From positions 2,756,273 through 2,820,272 of the forward strand of contig NC_061870.1 in assembly GCF_907164915.1 (NCBI RefSeq): 64,000 bases of DNA. The letters run 5' to 3'. The DNA comes from Impatiens glandulifera (Eukaryota > Streptophyta > Magnoliopsida > Ericales > Balsaminaceae). Position numbers and translations under genes: made by a program. Below the pieces are notes generated by a model, which saw nothing but the letters and a program-made list of their open reading frames with translations, made no database searches and was not told the DNA's origin. Positions 43,240 to 54,203 of the stretch are shown here, one piece after another (the stretch's first letter is position 1; the number at the start of each line of letters is the position of its first letter).

Positions 43240-43565
43240 ATTATATATAATAAATGATATAATATAATATATAATAAAATAAATAAATAATTATTTATTA
43301 TATATAATAAATTGTATATTATATATAATAAATAATAAAAAAATAAATTCGGTATTTGGTTCGGTTTTCGAGTTGAAACACCAAATCGAAAACCAATTCG
43401 AAAACCGGAAATGAAATTCGAATTCGATTTATTCGAATTCGGTGAATACAAATTTAATTTATTCGAATTTGGTGAATACAAATTCAATTTATTCGAATTC
43501 AGTAAATACGAATTCGATCGGATATTCGGACCAAATCAAACCAAATATTTAACGTCACTACTTAT
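43240..43565. repeat. TA-rich stretch and ATTCGAATT repeat
   Basis: 43245-43345 is nearly pure A/T with ATATATAATAAAT text. 43348-43550 belongs to the same ATTCGAATT/AACCGAA repeat family as 90-767. It includes the tandem TTTATTCGAATT(C/T)GGTGAATAC repeated three times. Confidence 0.6.
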
Positions 43566-44751
43566 TTATGATATCTTGACAAATATATTTATGATATCTT
43601 GACCTATCCTTGTATGAATCAATCCAAAATCCAAAATACTACACTCTAGAGTATCTTTATAACCATCATTATCGAAATATGATTGTAAATTACTACTTGA
43701 TCTTGCCCTGAGTTTGTAAATTACTACTTGATCTTTTCCCTGAGTTAGCTTATGCAAATTCATATCACATCACTTTTTGACAGCTTTGATACGCATACTA
43801 TATTATCTTTGTTAGTTTCTGTATCAGTCTCTTCATTCGCTGCACTTTGAATCTTACCCTCACGACCTACTTGATACATATTGGGTTAGTTGTCGAGTTC
43901 GTCGTTCTAGTACTGGCTACAATATATAATTTGAGTGATAACTTCATCTCATTGAATTTCATTAAACAATCCGAGTAAAGAGCAATTCCACGTGTTATTA
44001 CCAAATTATGTTGGATTCAATCCCTTATTAGAGAACTACATATTTCATTATAATATTCATTATAATATTATCAAATTTTGTGGTGTTACAACATTGAATC
44101 TCTGTTTTTATTATCTAACCCAATTTTCACGCTCAAACTAAAACGAGTTACAAGAAAATTACTCGCTATCAAATATATTTTTTCCTAATTGAATATTAGA
44201 TTGCAGATATTTTTACAAAACTACTTTCTTTGCACCATATTTTTTTTTCCGAAACAAGCTCGTCCTTGTTGCGTCACCGTTTCACTTGTGATGAGATGTT
44301 TGAAGCAAAACAGTTGCATGATCACTTAAACTAGTTTCGAGAGTAGATGCAAAACAACAGTAAGATCAACAAAACAATGACAAATGTTTTGGTGAGGAAG
44401 AAGTTTTCATGGAGGTGTCAAGATTTATTTGTGTAGGTGAGAGTTCATTAGATAACAACGTGATGTCTTCAACTGTCAGTGGGTGAGTAGATTTTTAGCA
44501 CAGAGGAAGAATCATTCATGGTAACAAAATTGAAAATAGCAAAGAAAAGGAAAAAACAGAAAACATACTCAAAATTTGCATGCAGAGCAGCCTTTTAATT
44601 TATACAGTCATGAATTGAACATCTGTGTTCTTCTTGTTGTGTATTGTTTGATCAAATGGAAAAGAGAAGTATTGAGAGAGACAGAACCTAAAGTATGTAT
44701 GATCTGTCTCTCCCCACAAACAAACAATTAATTAGTAAACACAAAAACAAG
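43566..44751 (+). other. 3' flank of the kinase gene with a copia relic
   Basis: Near 44203-44240 the plus strand reads IADIFTKLLSLHH, the end of a copia RNase H (ADIFTKPL motif). Surrounding sequence is too decayed to define an element. The rest shows no gene. The kinase 3' UTR probably lies near 44600-44751. Confidence 0.4.
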
Positions 44752-46823
44752 TTAGCCATTATTGATATCCACACTTCCCTGACCACCAGTTTGGCGTGTT
44801 TTATCACGCCAATTCTCTCCCCACATCTTGGCTTCGGCAACAGCTCTTTCTCTGTTAAGCGTCTTTTCAGTATCACGAGGAGAATCATCTCTCTCCGACC
44901 CCCCTTCAGTACTATCCCACTTTCTTCCCGTTGACACCTCATTATCGTCATTCTTCGATATTCTACCCCCTCTTTCCTCTTTAAGTCTATTGATCGGGTC
45001 ATAAACTTGGTTAGACAAATACGAGAGGGCGGTTACCACATCCCCTATCAGAGGACGGGCAGCTGCCTGCTCCTGTATGCACATAGAAGCCACTGCTAAT
45101 GCTTGGTAAAGACCCCTCGTCGGAAAACGCCCTTCCAGCCGAGGATCTGATAGTTTCGCAATATTACGACGGTCGTTGAATAAGGGACGGGCCTGCACAA
45201 CAAAAGAAAATAGAAAATGTGATCATGTTCCTAGTGGAATTTATAGCAAGTTAGTGATCACTCACTCGTTCCAAAATGAGTATCATGCAATGCAATGTGA
45301 TATCAAAGAATGAAGAAGACAGATTAGTATTAGCGCCACTTCGAATCAAATGAATTTTCGTTTCAAAAAACAAATAAGATCATTTTTCTTTATTTTTTCG
45401 ACATTACCCATGCCACAAGATTCTGTTCTCCATTAGGTCTGGAGCTGTCAATGGCCTTTCTTCCCGTAATGAGCTCCAAGAAAACTACCCCAAAACTGTA
45501 AACGTCAGACTTGACAGTCAGCTGTCCGGTCATGGCATACTCAGGTGCACAATAGCCGTAGGTACCCATGACCCTGGTGGAGACATGTGATTTGTCACCC
45601 GTGGGTCCAAGCTTTGCGAGCCCGAAGTCTGAAAGTTTTGGATGGAAACCTTCTGCTAATAATATGTTAGACGACTTAAAGTCTCTATAAATGACTGGTG
45701 GGTTTGCCTTATCATGGAGATATTCCAAACCTCTGGCTGCACCTACAGCTATCTTCATTCTAGTATTCCAATCCAAGGCTTCATCTTCAGGACCAAGATC
45801 TACACGGATGGAGGGAGAAGCTAGCTCAAAAAAATAACTATCACAAAATATAAAAATAAATTACCATTGCAGTTTATATAACTTTATAATTACCAAGAAG
45901 GTGATCTTCCAAAGATCCTAATGCCATGTATTCATAAACTAAGAGCCGTTGATCTCCATCAGCACAATACCCAATCAAACTTACAAGATTAGGATGATGA
46001 AGAAGACTGAGCATTAGAACTTCCACAAGAAATTCTCTGTTACCCTGAAGCCCATTTCTATCCAATTGTTTAACAGCAATAACCTGGTGGAGAAACTTTG
46101 AATTTTCAGTAAGGTTCACATAGTCTTCTAAGTAGGAGGAGAAGTGAAGAAATACCTGCCCTGTGCTTTCAAGCAACCCTTTATACACACTTCCAAATCC
46201 ACCTTCACCTATGAAACACTCTGGCCTGAAATGCTTTGTTGCAGCCGAAAGCTCGCGCAAGGTGAATATATGCGCAGCAATATTCACTCCCTCCAGACCT
46301 ATGTTCGAAACCGATGATTCCCTCTTTGGTTCCGTACTGTTTCTTGCCTTCATTCTATCTGCTCCTGTAAAAGTAATCACATATAAAAGCCATGAACCAA
46401 ATGAAAATTTAACAAAATCATCAAAGGTCCATAATTCTTCTTGTTTGCATACTAATTATCAACAATTGTTCTGGATTCCAATTTAACAACCTCAAAGAAG
46501 ATTCTCTATCAAAATGACCTAGACTAAACCTTACTCATATCCAAAATCCAGACATAACTGTACTACGAAGATTTAATTCAATTCAATTCAATTCAATTCT
46601 ATTAGAAACAGATCAGATCAGATCAAACAGAGATTAATTGCTCATAAGGGGAAGGAGAGAAACTTCTTGTACTGAACCAACAAGAAATGAGACACTGACC
46701 TGAGGATAATCTTGAAACGTTGGAAGGAACCGTCGAATGGATATCCTCCCGATCATTCCTCAGTTTACTATGTGTATTGAGCATTACCTCCTCCTTCGAG
46801 TCGAAACAAGGAAAACAACCCAT
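44752..46823 (-). CDS. Receptor-like cytoplasmic kinase, subfamily VII (PBL27-like), 5 exons
   Basis: A membrane-anchored Ser/Thr kinase; this subfamily relays signals from pattern-recognition receptors to MAP-kinase cascades. Exons (minus): 46823-46700, 46364-46156, 46083-45894, 45799-45408, 45192-44752. All introns are GT-AG; 1356 nt gives 451 aa. The start is the ATG of MGCFPCF, giving Gly2 for myristoylation and Cys3/Cys6 for palmitoylation. Kinase motifs: GEGGFGSV (94-101), Lys116 (IAVK), YRDFKSSN (212-219) and DFG (232-234). The activation segment is followed by [39 protein letters not shown] is typical of the PBL27 group. A Ser/Asp/Glu/Arg-rich tail of about 80 residues follows the kinase domain. 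It looks functional. The paralogue within subfamily VII is not certain. Confidence 0.92.
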
Positions 46824-47870
46824 GAATGAAAAAGATTTCCCAGATATCAATTCTTAATCTGAACCCTCCCGAAATCCGATTGAACACAGATTAGATCAAA
46901 TCACCATGTTCTGGTGCCAAGACGTATAAGGAAGGGATGATCAAAATCTCAAGGGAGATGATTAATTCAACAAACAAGGATCGTTCCTGTATCCAATCAG
47001 AAATGGTGGGAGATGGAAATGGATAATTTTGTAGTTAAGATGTTTACGCTTTTCGAACAAGAACTGTAAACGGCTGGCTGTCTGTCTGATGAGCCAGCCT
47101 CCTTAGACAAAATAAACTCGTATTCAAGACACCCTTTTTCACATTTTATACGTCGTCTATATGAATTCACCAGAAGTTTCCTTGACCAAACGCCTCTCTA
47201 TTCTCACTTTAAAGTTCTCTAGTCAAAGCTATATTTATTAGTCCTCACTAAAACACCATTTATTTCACTAAAAGGAATTATCTTATGTCATCACATTCAC
47301 AACTATAACAAAAATATATATACATATTATGTCAATCTCATTCACTCTTTTTTCATTATAGTTGGAAAGTAAATATTAGTAAATAGTTTTATTTTTTTAA
47401 CTTAATAGTATAATTCAAATGATAAAAATTCTATTTAAGAAACTATATATTTGTAAGGAGTCATTAGTGTATGAGATTGTGCTACCTTTATAAATAGACA
47501 AATCAAATATTATTTTCACATTTTCAAATTTTACTTACCTCTAAATTCACCATTTTAAGTTGTAAATCTATATTATGACCAATATATATAGATTATTGAT
47601 TACTTTAGAATAATTTTGTTAATCCAATTAACATTACTTTATTTTGTAGCTATGAAGAGAAAATTCCTTATAAGCTTTGAAAAGTGTTTTACATAGAAGA
47701 CCCGCAACTTGAAACATTAAGCTATGACTCAATCTCTTAAAATTACTAGAATATACGGAAAATTTGACAAAATGACCCTAAAGATCCCCTTAAATGCGCT
47801 GGTGACCAGCGCATAAATTAAATTGCCCTAGTGATCACTTAATTTTTTTTAACGAAATTACCCCCTCCGT
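46824..47870. other. Upstream region of the kinase gene, otherwise no gene
   Basis: The kinase 5' UTR and promoter should lie in 46824-47150 on the minus strand. No convincing TATA box was found. 47150-47870 is AT-rich and shows no coding similarity. Confidence 0.45.
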
Positions 47871-48790
47871 GTAACGCGAAGGGGAAGACCGTCATGCGAA
47901 GGGAAAGAGTGTGAAAAGTTCAGAATACCTTTAATATTTAATATAAATTCGCCTTTTTTTCATTTCTTTTCTCCCCTTCTCTCTCTTCCCACTCTCCTCC
48001 TTCTTTTCTTTACGGACACAAAACGACGAACGACGGCAATCTTCAAAAACCTAAACGGCGACGATCTTTGACGAACAGTTACAACGAACGACGATCTTCG
48101 ACGGACAGCCACGACGAACGACGATCTTCGACGAAAACAAGCTTGAGCACGAGCACGAGCACACTAGTAGCAATTGGTATGGTACTCTTCTTCCTCGAGC
48201 ATGATGATCTGAATCGGTTCCGTTTCAGGGAAGATTCATGTGATTCGGTCCCTTCTCGCGACGGAAATGATTGTCTCGCAAGAAGGGACTGAATCACATG
48301 AATCTTCTCGCGATGTGATGAGCCGTCCCTTCTCGCAAAGGGGAGGATCGTTACGCGAAGGGAAATGGTGTAAAAAGTTTATAATACCCTTAATATTTAA
48401 TATTAATTTTCCTTTTCTTCATTTCTCTTCTCCCCCTTCTCTCTCTTCCCACTCTTCTCCTCCTTCTCTCTACAGACACAAAACGGCGAACGACGACAAT
48501 CTTCAAAATCCTAAACGACGACGATCTTCGACGGACAACCACGACGAACGATGATCTTCGACGACAGCCACGACGAACGACGATCTTCGACGGACACAAG
48601 CTTAAGCACGAGCACGAGCACACTAGTAGCAACTGGTATGGTACTCTTCTTCCTCGAGCTTGATGATCTGAATTGGTTCCGTTTCAGGGAAGATTCATGT
48701 GATTTGGTCCCTTCCCGCGACGGGAATGATTGTCTCGCGAGAAGGGACCGAATCACATGAATCTTCTCGCGATGTGATGGGTCGTCCCTT
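47871..48790. repeat. Tandem duplication of about 460 bp at the MULE left end
   Basis: 47871-48341 and 48342-48790 have the same order: an ACGCGAAGGG motif, AATATTTAATAT, CTTCTCTCTCTTCCCACTC, a GACGATCTTCGACG minisatellite, GAGCACGAGCACGAGCACAC, then TCCGTTTCAGGGAAGATTC. Each unit ends in a stem-loop with 30-bp arms (48231-48306 and 48690-48765). Confidence 0.75.
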
Positions 48791-48965
48791 CTCGTAAAGG
48801 GAAGTCCCTTATCGCGAAGGGAAGTCCCTTCTCGCGACGATCACGATCGTCTTGCGAATGCCACAATCGTCTCGCGAAGGGCATGATCGTCTCGCGAAAG
48901 ACACAATCGTCTAGCGAAGGGCACGGTCGTCACGCGAAGGGCATGTTCGTCTCGCGAAGGACATC
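48785..48965. repeat. TCGCGAAGGG motif cluster 1
   Basis: About ten tandem variants of CGTCTCGCGAAGGGCA, each about 20 bp. Similar clusters occur at 52640-52800, 59345-59425, 61410-61510 and 61735-61850, always inside this MULE. Confidence 0.7.
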
Positions 48966-49050
48966 ATTTTTAATGAATATTTGCATGACTTCAATTGTAT
49001 GGGATCGTCTCGCGACGACTCCTCATTCTAATAGTATTATTTATTCATTC

Positions 49051-51586
49051 ATGTTTTCAATTGTAGCTGAAGTATTCGTTTTGTATAATGGAAGGTGGAA
49101 ATTTGTTGATGGTACAATGAATTTTCATGCAAGTTCGATCAAAACTTTGGATTTACCCCTAAATACTAATCTTGCCGAATTAGTTGATTTCATATATGAT
49201 GCACTTAACCTGTAGAGATCTACATATGATTTAGTGTTTTAAGTCAAATATGATGTTTCGCGTATGACAAATCCTCCCCCTCTTGTTATTGATTAAGACA
49301 AGGATGTGAGCACATATTTATCATAGTTGATTTCGGGTCGCACTCTATCACCACTGTGTGTCTTTGTAGTAGAGAAGTCACCGCTTATTCAAGATAAGAT
49401 ACCACTACTTACATACCCAAATCAAGAAAGTATACTACCACTTACTCAAAAAAGTATACTTGGAGTTGTACCCTCGTAGGATGTCTTTGAAAGTCAAAAT
49501 GAAGTAGGAGAAAAAAACTCTTTGCGTCATTATGAGGATTTGCTTACTACTATTAGTGTCGCACCAACAATTGCACCCTCGCATAAGCAATCATCAATAC
49601 CTACACCATATACTCTAAGAGAAACAGTTCCATCGACAAACCGATCAATACCTACACCATCTACTGCAAGAGAAACAGTTCCATCGAAAGACCGATCAAT
49701 ACCTACGACAATAGACCCATCATCAATACCTACGGTAGAAGACCCATCATCAATACTGACAAACCACTCATTTGGGATGACATTAAGTAAAACCGTATTG
49801 GAAGTCGGTGCATTGTTTGATAATAAAAAAGAACTTCAACTGAGATTATAGAAATATGCGATGACTAATCATTTTGAATTCAAAGTGGAGAAGTCAAGAA
49901 AACTCTTTGGTATGTGAAATGTGTGAATGAGACATGCAAGTGGAGATTGCGTGCTGTGAAAGGTAAATTATTTGAGATGTTTGAGATTCGGAAATTCGAC
50001 CATTAACACTCATGCTCAGTTTTGTCGAGGCCACATAAAATAATACAAAAACTAACATGGGTTATTGGGCAGTGCATGAAAAGTAAGTACATGAACCATC
50101 ACCATGACCACTTGCCTAAGAAGATAATTAAAGACATGCAAACAAGTTATGAGATACATTTGAGTTATAATAATGCTTGAAGGTCAAGAGAAAAGGCTTT
50201 AATGGCAGTGTGAGGAACGATAGAGGATTCCTATGGAAAATTGTCATCATACATTTACATGTTAGAGAAGAATAATTCCTGTACCATAACAGACATCTAG
50301 ACAGATGAACTCGACCACTTTAGGTATATGTTCATGTCCTTAGCTCTCTCAATTAGGGGTTTCAAAGCCTCTTGTTGTCCTGTATTGTGCATAAATGTCA
50401 GCTTTCTTAAGCACAAGGTGGGAGGTCAACTATTGGTGGCTATAGTAGTGGATGAGAATGAGTAACTATATAATGTTGCATTCGGCATTGTTGATTTAGA
50501 GAATAATAACTCTTGGACTTATTTCATGCAAAAACTGAGAGATGCAATTGGATTAATTGATGATCTCGTCTTCGTATCGGATAGACACCAAAGCATCGCC
50601 AATACCTTGTGTGTAGTTTTTCCAAAAGCAGACCACGAGGCGTGCACATATCACATAAAGATGAATATTTTGGCCAAATTCAAAACTGATAACTGTCACG
50701 CGAAGTTTGATTTGGCTTCTCATGCGTACACAGTCTCCAACTTTAATCGGTATTTTGACAAGATCAGGGTTAAGGATTAAAGGATTGCTGCATATTTGGA
50801 AGAAATCCATAGATGGAGTAGATCATTTTTCCCCGGTAAGCGATACAAACACCTCACAATAAATTATGCTGAGAGCTTTAATAGTCAGAGTAGGGAAGCC
50901 ATAAAGTATCTAATTTAAACAATGACTAACTATTTAAGATTCATAATACAACATTAATTTCATGATATAAGAGAAAAAGCGTCCAACCACCAAGAACGTT
51001 TATCTCCAACTTATGAAAAGTTATTACGTGAGGAATTCGAGAAGGCCAGATTCTATAACATCTCCCCGCTTAACCGATTCGAGTTTTATGTGCATGACAA
51101 TGAGTCCTATTTTAAAGTCAATTTAAAAGACACGAGTTGCACTTGTAGGGTATTTGAAGTATCCAGTCTTCCTTGTACGCATGCCCTGGCTGCTGCCCGT
51201 CACTGAAATTTGGTTTCTTATGACTTCTTCTCAAGGTATTATTCAACTCACATGTTCAATCTATCTAACCAATTGTTTAATCGTTCTATTTTCCTTGCTC
51301 ACAAGTATTACACATCTAAATCCTTGTTGAATGCATATGCGAAGACATGTTATCCTATTTGTGATGAAGATGATTGAGATATTCCCAAAATTTTCAAACA
51401 ACGCATGTGTCTAAACCACCTCTTAAGGTTAAGAAAGGGCGACCACAAATAAAGTGTAGGTCATACCAAGGTGAGGTCTGTAAGGTCCTGAGACTATGCA
51501 ACTCATTTGCTGGTCTAGAACATAATAGAACAACATGCAAAGCAGTGATGATTGCACCATCTACTACAAGAGCATCGTCATCTTAG
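49051..51586 (+). pseudogene. MuDR-type transposase relic
   Basis: N-terminal MuDR block EVFVLYNGRWKFVDG (49070). A zinc/DNA-binding-like block with VKCVNETCKWRLRA is near 49915. The MULE transposase core reads KHKVGGQLLVAIVVDENE, LYNVAFGIVDLENNNSW, then LVFVSDRHQSI (50570). A SWIM zinc finger CTCRVFEVSSLPCTHALAAA is near 51137-51200, and a C-terminal knuckle CNSFAGLEHNRTTC near 51500. In the core, INVSFLK has Asn where the family has its first catalytic Asp. Several stops and frame breaks (for example 49215, 49849, 50463, 50778) make it non-functional. Confidence 0.78.
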
Positions 51587-51639
51587 CATAATGAGTCATC
51601 ATCTCAAGTTCTAAGAGTTCTCAAGTTTGATAGATTGTT

Positions 51640-52080
51640 AAGTTGTATTACATATTGTTCTTTCTGTGTGAGATTTTAGTATTGTAAGTTGACATAATCT
51701 GTTTCTGTTCAACAGAGTATTGTGTGCTAAGAGTTCATAAACGGACAATATATAAGTCCTGGTTGTCCGACTGGGTTTGTTTAAGCGTTGTACTAAAACC
51801 AAATCTTCTAGTGAATATCCTTCTCAAGGTTGAGAATAAGGGGTGACGTAGGAGAGTTTACTCCAAACATCCATAAACAAACTCTGTGTCTTGTGTTCTT
51901 TTCATTGTGCATTTTCCAACTCTTTATCTGCCGCTTTAAGTATAAAAAAACAGTTCCGCACTTGACTCTGTTCAAGAGTTTGTGACGACTTGCGAAGAAT
52001 AGAAACATATATTAATTTATAACAGAGTTAATATCAAACGAAGGTTTTCACGGTTAAAAACAATTGGTCAATGCCCTGCT
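51640..52080 (+). mobile_element. SIRE-like LTR fragment (leader and U5)
   Basis: It includes the two-hairpin leader motif (51811-51888) and a U5-like tail (CCGCACTTGACTCTGTTCAAG, GCGAAGAATAGAAAC) resembling 24330-24420. It belongs to a third family, distinct from element X and the composite. No other part of that element is visible here. Confidence 0.6.
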
Positions 52081-52639
52081 ATTGTTGACTCCTTTTCTGA
52101 CACTTAAGTTATTCAAGATTTCAATCTTTTTTCAAAATATGCCCAGTATCCATAGTATATTTAAGATTCTTATATTATTAAACATTTTCATTTATTATAT
52201 TTAAACATTAGCTAATAAAAGATAAAATGTAAAAGATGCTTGTTTTTTACTTCACTATCATCAAAGCCATGAGATTTAATATGTTTAAAATTAAAATTTA
52301 TTTTTAATGATATTATTGGTAAGTAAATGAGTTTATTATTTATATAAATTAATATAATTTCTTATAAAAAATGGTATTACAATGTTTCAGCATATTGAGT
52401 TTTTCTTGATTATTTTTAAATTTTAAGTTGCAATGTTCTTTGGTCTATTATTTAGTTGTTAATTGAATATACCACAAAGATCAAACTAAATTAATTTATT
52501 CATTATCAATTATTTTCAATTCTAGTTTTAATTGTGTGAATATGTTTTGAATTTGTTATATGATTCTACCAGTCTTTCATTATATTATATGCTATGAATA
52601 TGATATAAAATTTGTTATGTGCAATTTGGTTTTATCTTA
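52081..52639. other. AT-rich sequence inside the MULE, no gene seen
   Basis: AT-rich text between the LTR fragment and the TCGCGA cluster. No coding similarity was seen on either strand. Confidence 0.5.
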
Positions 52640-52800
52640 AGGGACTGCCCTTCGCAAGGAGGGACATTCCTTCGCGAGAAGGCCCATCACGAGAAGGGAT
52701 TTCCCTTTGCAAGAAGGCCCATTACGAGAAGGGACTGCCCATCGCGAGAAGGGACTTCCCATCGCGAGACGATCAGACCATTCGCGAGACGATCGTGCTG
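52640..52800. repeat. TCGCGA/GAAGGG motif cluster 2
   Basis: Repeated GCGAGAAGGGACT(G/T)CCC variants in head-to-tail order, ending CGCGAGACGATCGTGC. It lies between the transposase relic and the end of the Ulp1-like gene, roughly where two convergent MULE genes would terminate. Confidence 0.65.
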
Positions 52801-52982
52801 GACAATTATCCTATACAATTGAAGACAAAATAAGCCAGAATACAAAATATACAAAATGCACTTTAACTCCAAGTTCTCTTCAAACATTCAAATAGTCCAA
52901 AATATTAACATTACATCAACTTTACAAAATACAACTATGGTTATAAAATTTGATGGAATAACCTGACGGTCCACTTCTTTCT

Positions 52983-53606
52983 CTAAAAATCCATTTCATT
53001 TGAGGTCACATTCTCTACACCTAGGTTAGCAGTCAAGTATTCCATATACATATGCATGAAGATACCACAGTCCCCACTCTAGGTTTCTCTGGGAACTTCC
53101 CCACTCTTAGTTGCATTGGGGACTTGCCAATTCTTGGTTACTTTTGGGTGTGGAAGTCTTTTGTATGTAATGGGGTTGTAGCTTAGCTTAGGAAACCTTC
53201 TTTTCTCAAGAGGAGAGATTTCCTTGTTAAGTATATACAGAATCATTTCACATAATGGTTTCAATAATGAATCAATATTCTTATAAATATAAGAATCGCA
53301 GTCATGCACGTCAATGTGCCACTCTTGTAGATGAGCAACGCACAATATCCAGTGCTTGTTACTTAGGTTCAACGATACATATATATCATCTACTAACTTC
53401 CATTTAGGAAAATATCTATCTCCAGCACACCCGTAATACTCGACAAATTCTTCAATATTATACTGTTCAGGATCTTTAAGAAATGTTTTGTGCTATCGCC
53501 TGAACTTTTCTCCGAGCAAACAATCCCCTATTGCTACTTTCTTCTTGTATATCTTTGGATATTTTGCAATCCATTTTCTCAAGAGGTAGTAGAATGCGTC
53601 GATTTC
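52983..53606 (-). pseudogene. Ulp1-type (C48) cysteine protease domain, last exon
   Basis: SUMO-protease-like domain. After an AG acceptor at 53607-53608 it reads EIDAFYYLLRKW, then VSLNLSNKHWILCV with the catalytic His, WHIDVHDCDS with the Asp, and finally SGDCGIFMHMYMEYL with the catalytic Cys block. In-frame stops interrupt it: TAG after GEKFRR, where Trp is likely, and TAG just before SGDCG. It is the C-terminal end of a minus-strand gene whose upstream parts lie at 53690-54203 and 58949-61466, beyond a copia insertion. It is not functional as it stands. Confidence 0.72.
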
Positions 53607-53689
53607 CTACACAATGGAAAAACATTCAGTATTTATATCAAAGAATCTTGTTAGAATAACATTAATAATGAATTGCACGACTTACCGCA

Positions 53690-54203
53690 TCTTCAAGCGA
53701 GGTGAACCTTGTTAGAATTCTATAAAAAGATATTCTTCCCTTCTTCGCAAGTATAGAGATCAATTTTTTATTGGTTGGTATTTGGATCTTTCATCCAGTT
53801 TTGTACTTGATCCAACAGTTGATCTTCAAATTTTGAAGGGGATTGAATTTTATTGGATCATTTGTCTTTTCCTGTTTTCCCGAAGGGTTGGTGAACGAGT
53901 CATCTATCTTCGGCTTCTTCATCCTCTTATTTCGACTAAGTATTGTTTTAGGAGAAGTATTGAATTCTTTGAAATCATCATGATCTTCCTCCTCCTACGT
54001 CTTCTTCTTTTCATTCTCTTGCTTCTTTTTATTCTGCCACACAATTTTGTAGAGCACCATTGCATCATCTCCCTCCTTCTTCTCATCATTCACATTCCCC
54101 TTCATCTCCTTCTTCTCATTAACCTTCATCACCTTCATCTCCTTCATCTCCTTATTCTCATCTTCCTTTTCATTAACCTTCATCTCCTTCTTCTCATACT
54201 TAT
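53690..54203 (-). pseudogene. Ulp1-like gene, Lys/Glu-rich and linker exon
   Basis: The minus strand reads Glu/Lys/Met repeats (KEMKEMKVMKVNEKKEMKG), then a basic linker and SFYRILTRFTSLEDA before a GT donor, which joins in sense to EIDAFYYLL of the last exon. Frame breaks occur near 53800-53980. Its 5' side is cut at 54203 by the copia element. Confidence 0.5.

Larger units (their letters stand above)
26518..43244 (-). mobile_element. 16.7-kb composite SIRE-like copia retrotransposon with internal inversion
   Basis: The element body is 26523-43239, flanked by ATTAT at 26518-26522 and 43240-43244. The left edge TGTTAGGATC is the reverse complement of the LTR end (GATCCTAACA at 31857-31866). 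The right edge is the reverse complement of the LTR start (TGTTAGATAAAATTAG at 42891). Both ends therefore fit one minus-strand insertion. Inside are an LTR part (-), accessory genes b' and a' (-), the pol tail (-), an LTR part (+), gag, pol and accessory genes a, b, c (+), a polypurine tract and a 167-bp palindrome of LTR starts. Copy-to-copy identity is very high, so it is young. Confidence 0.85.
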
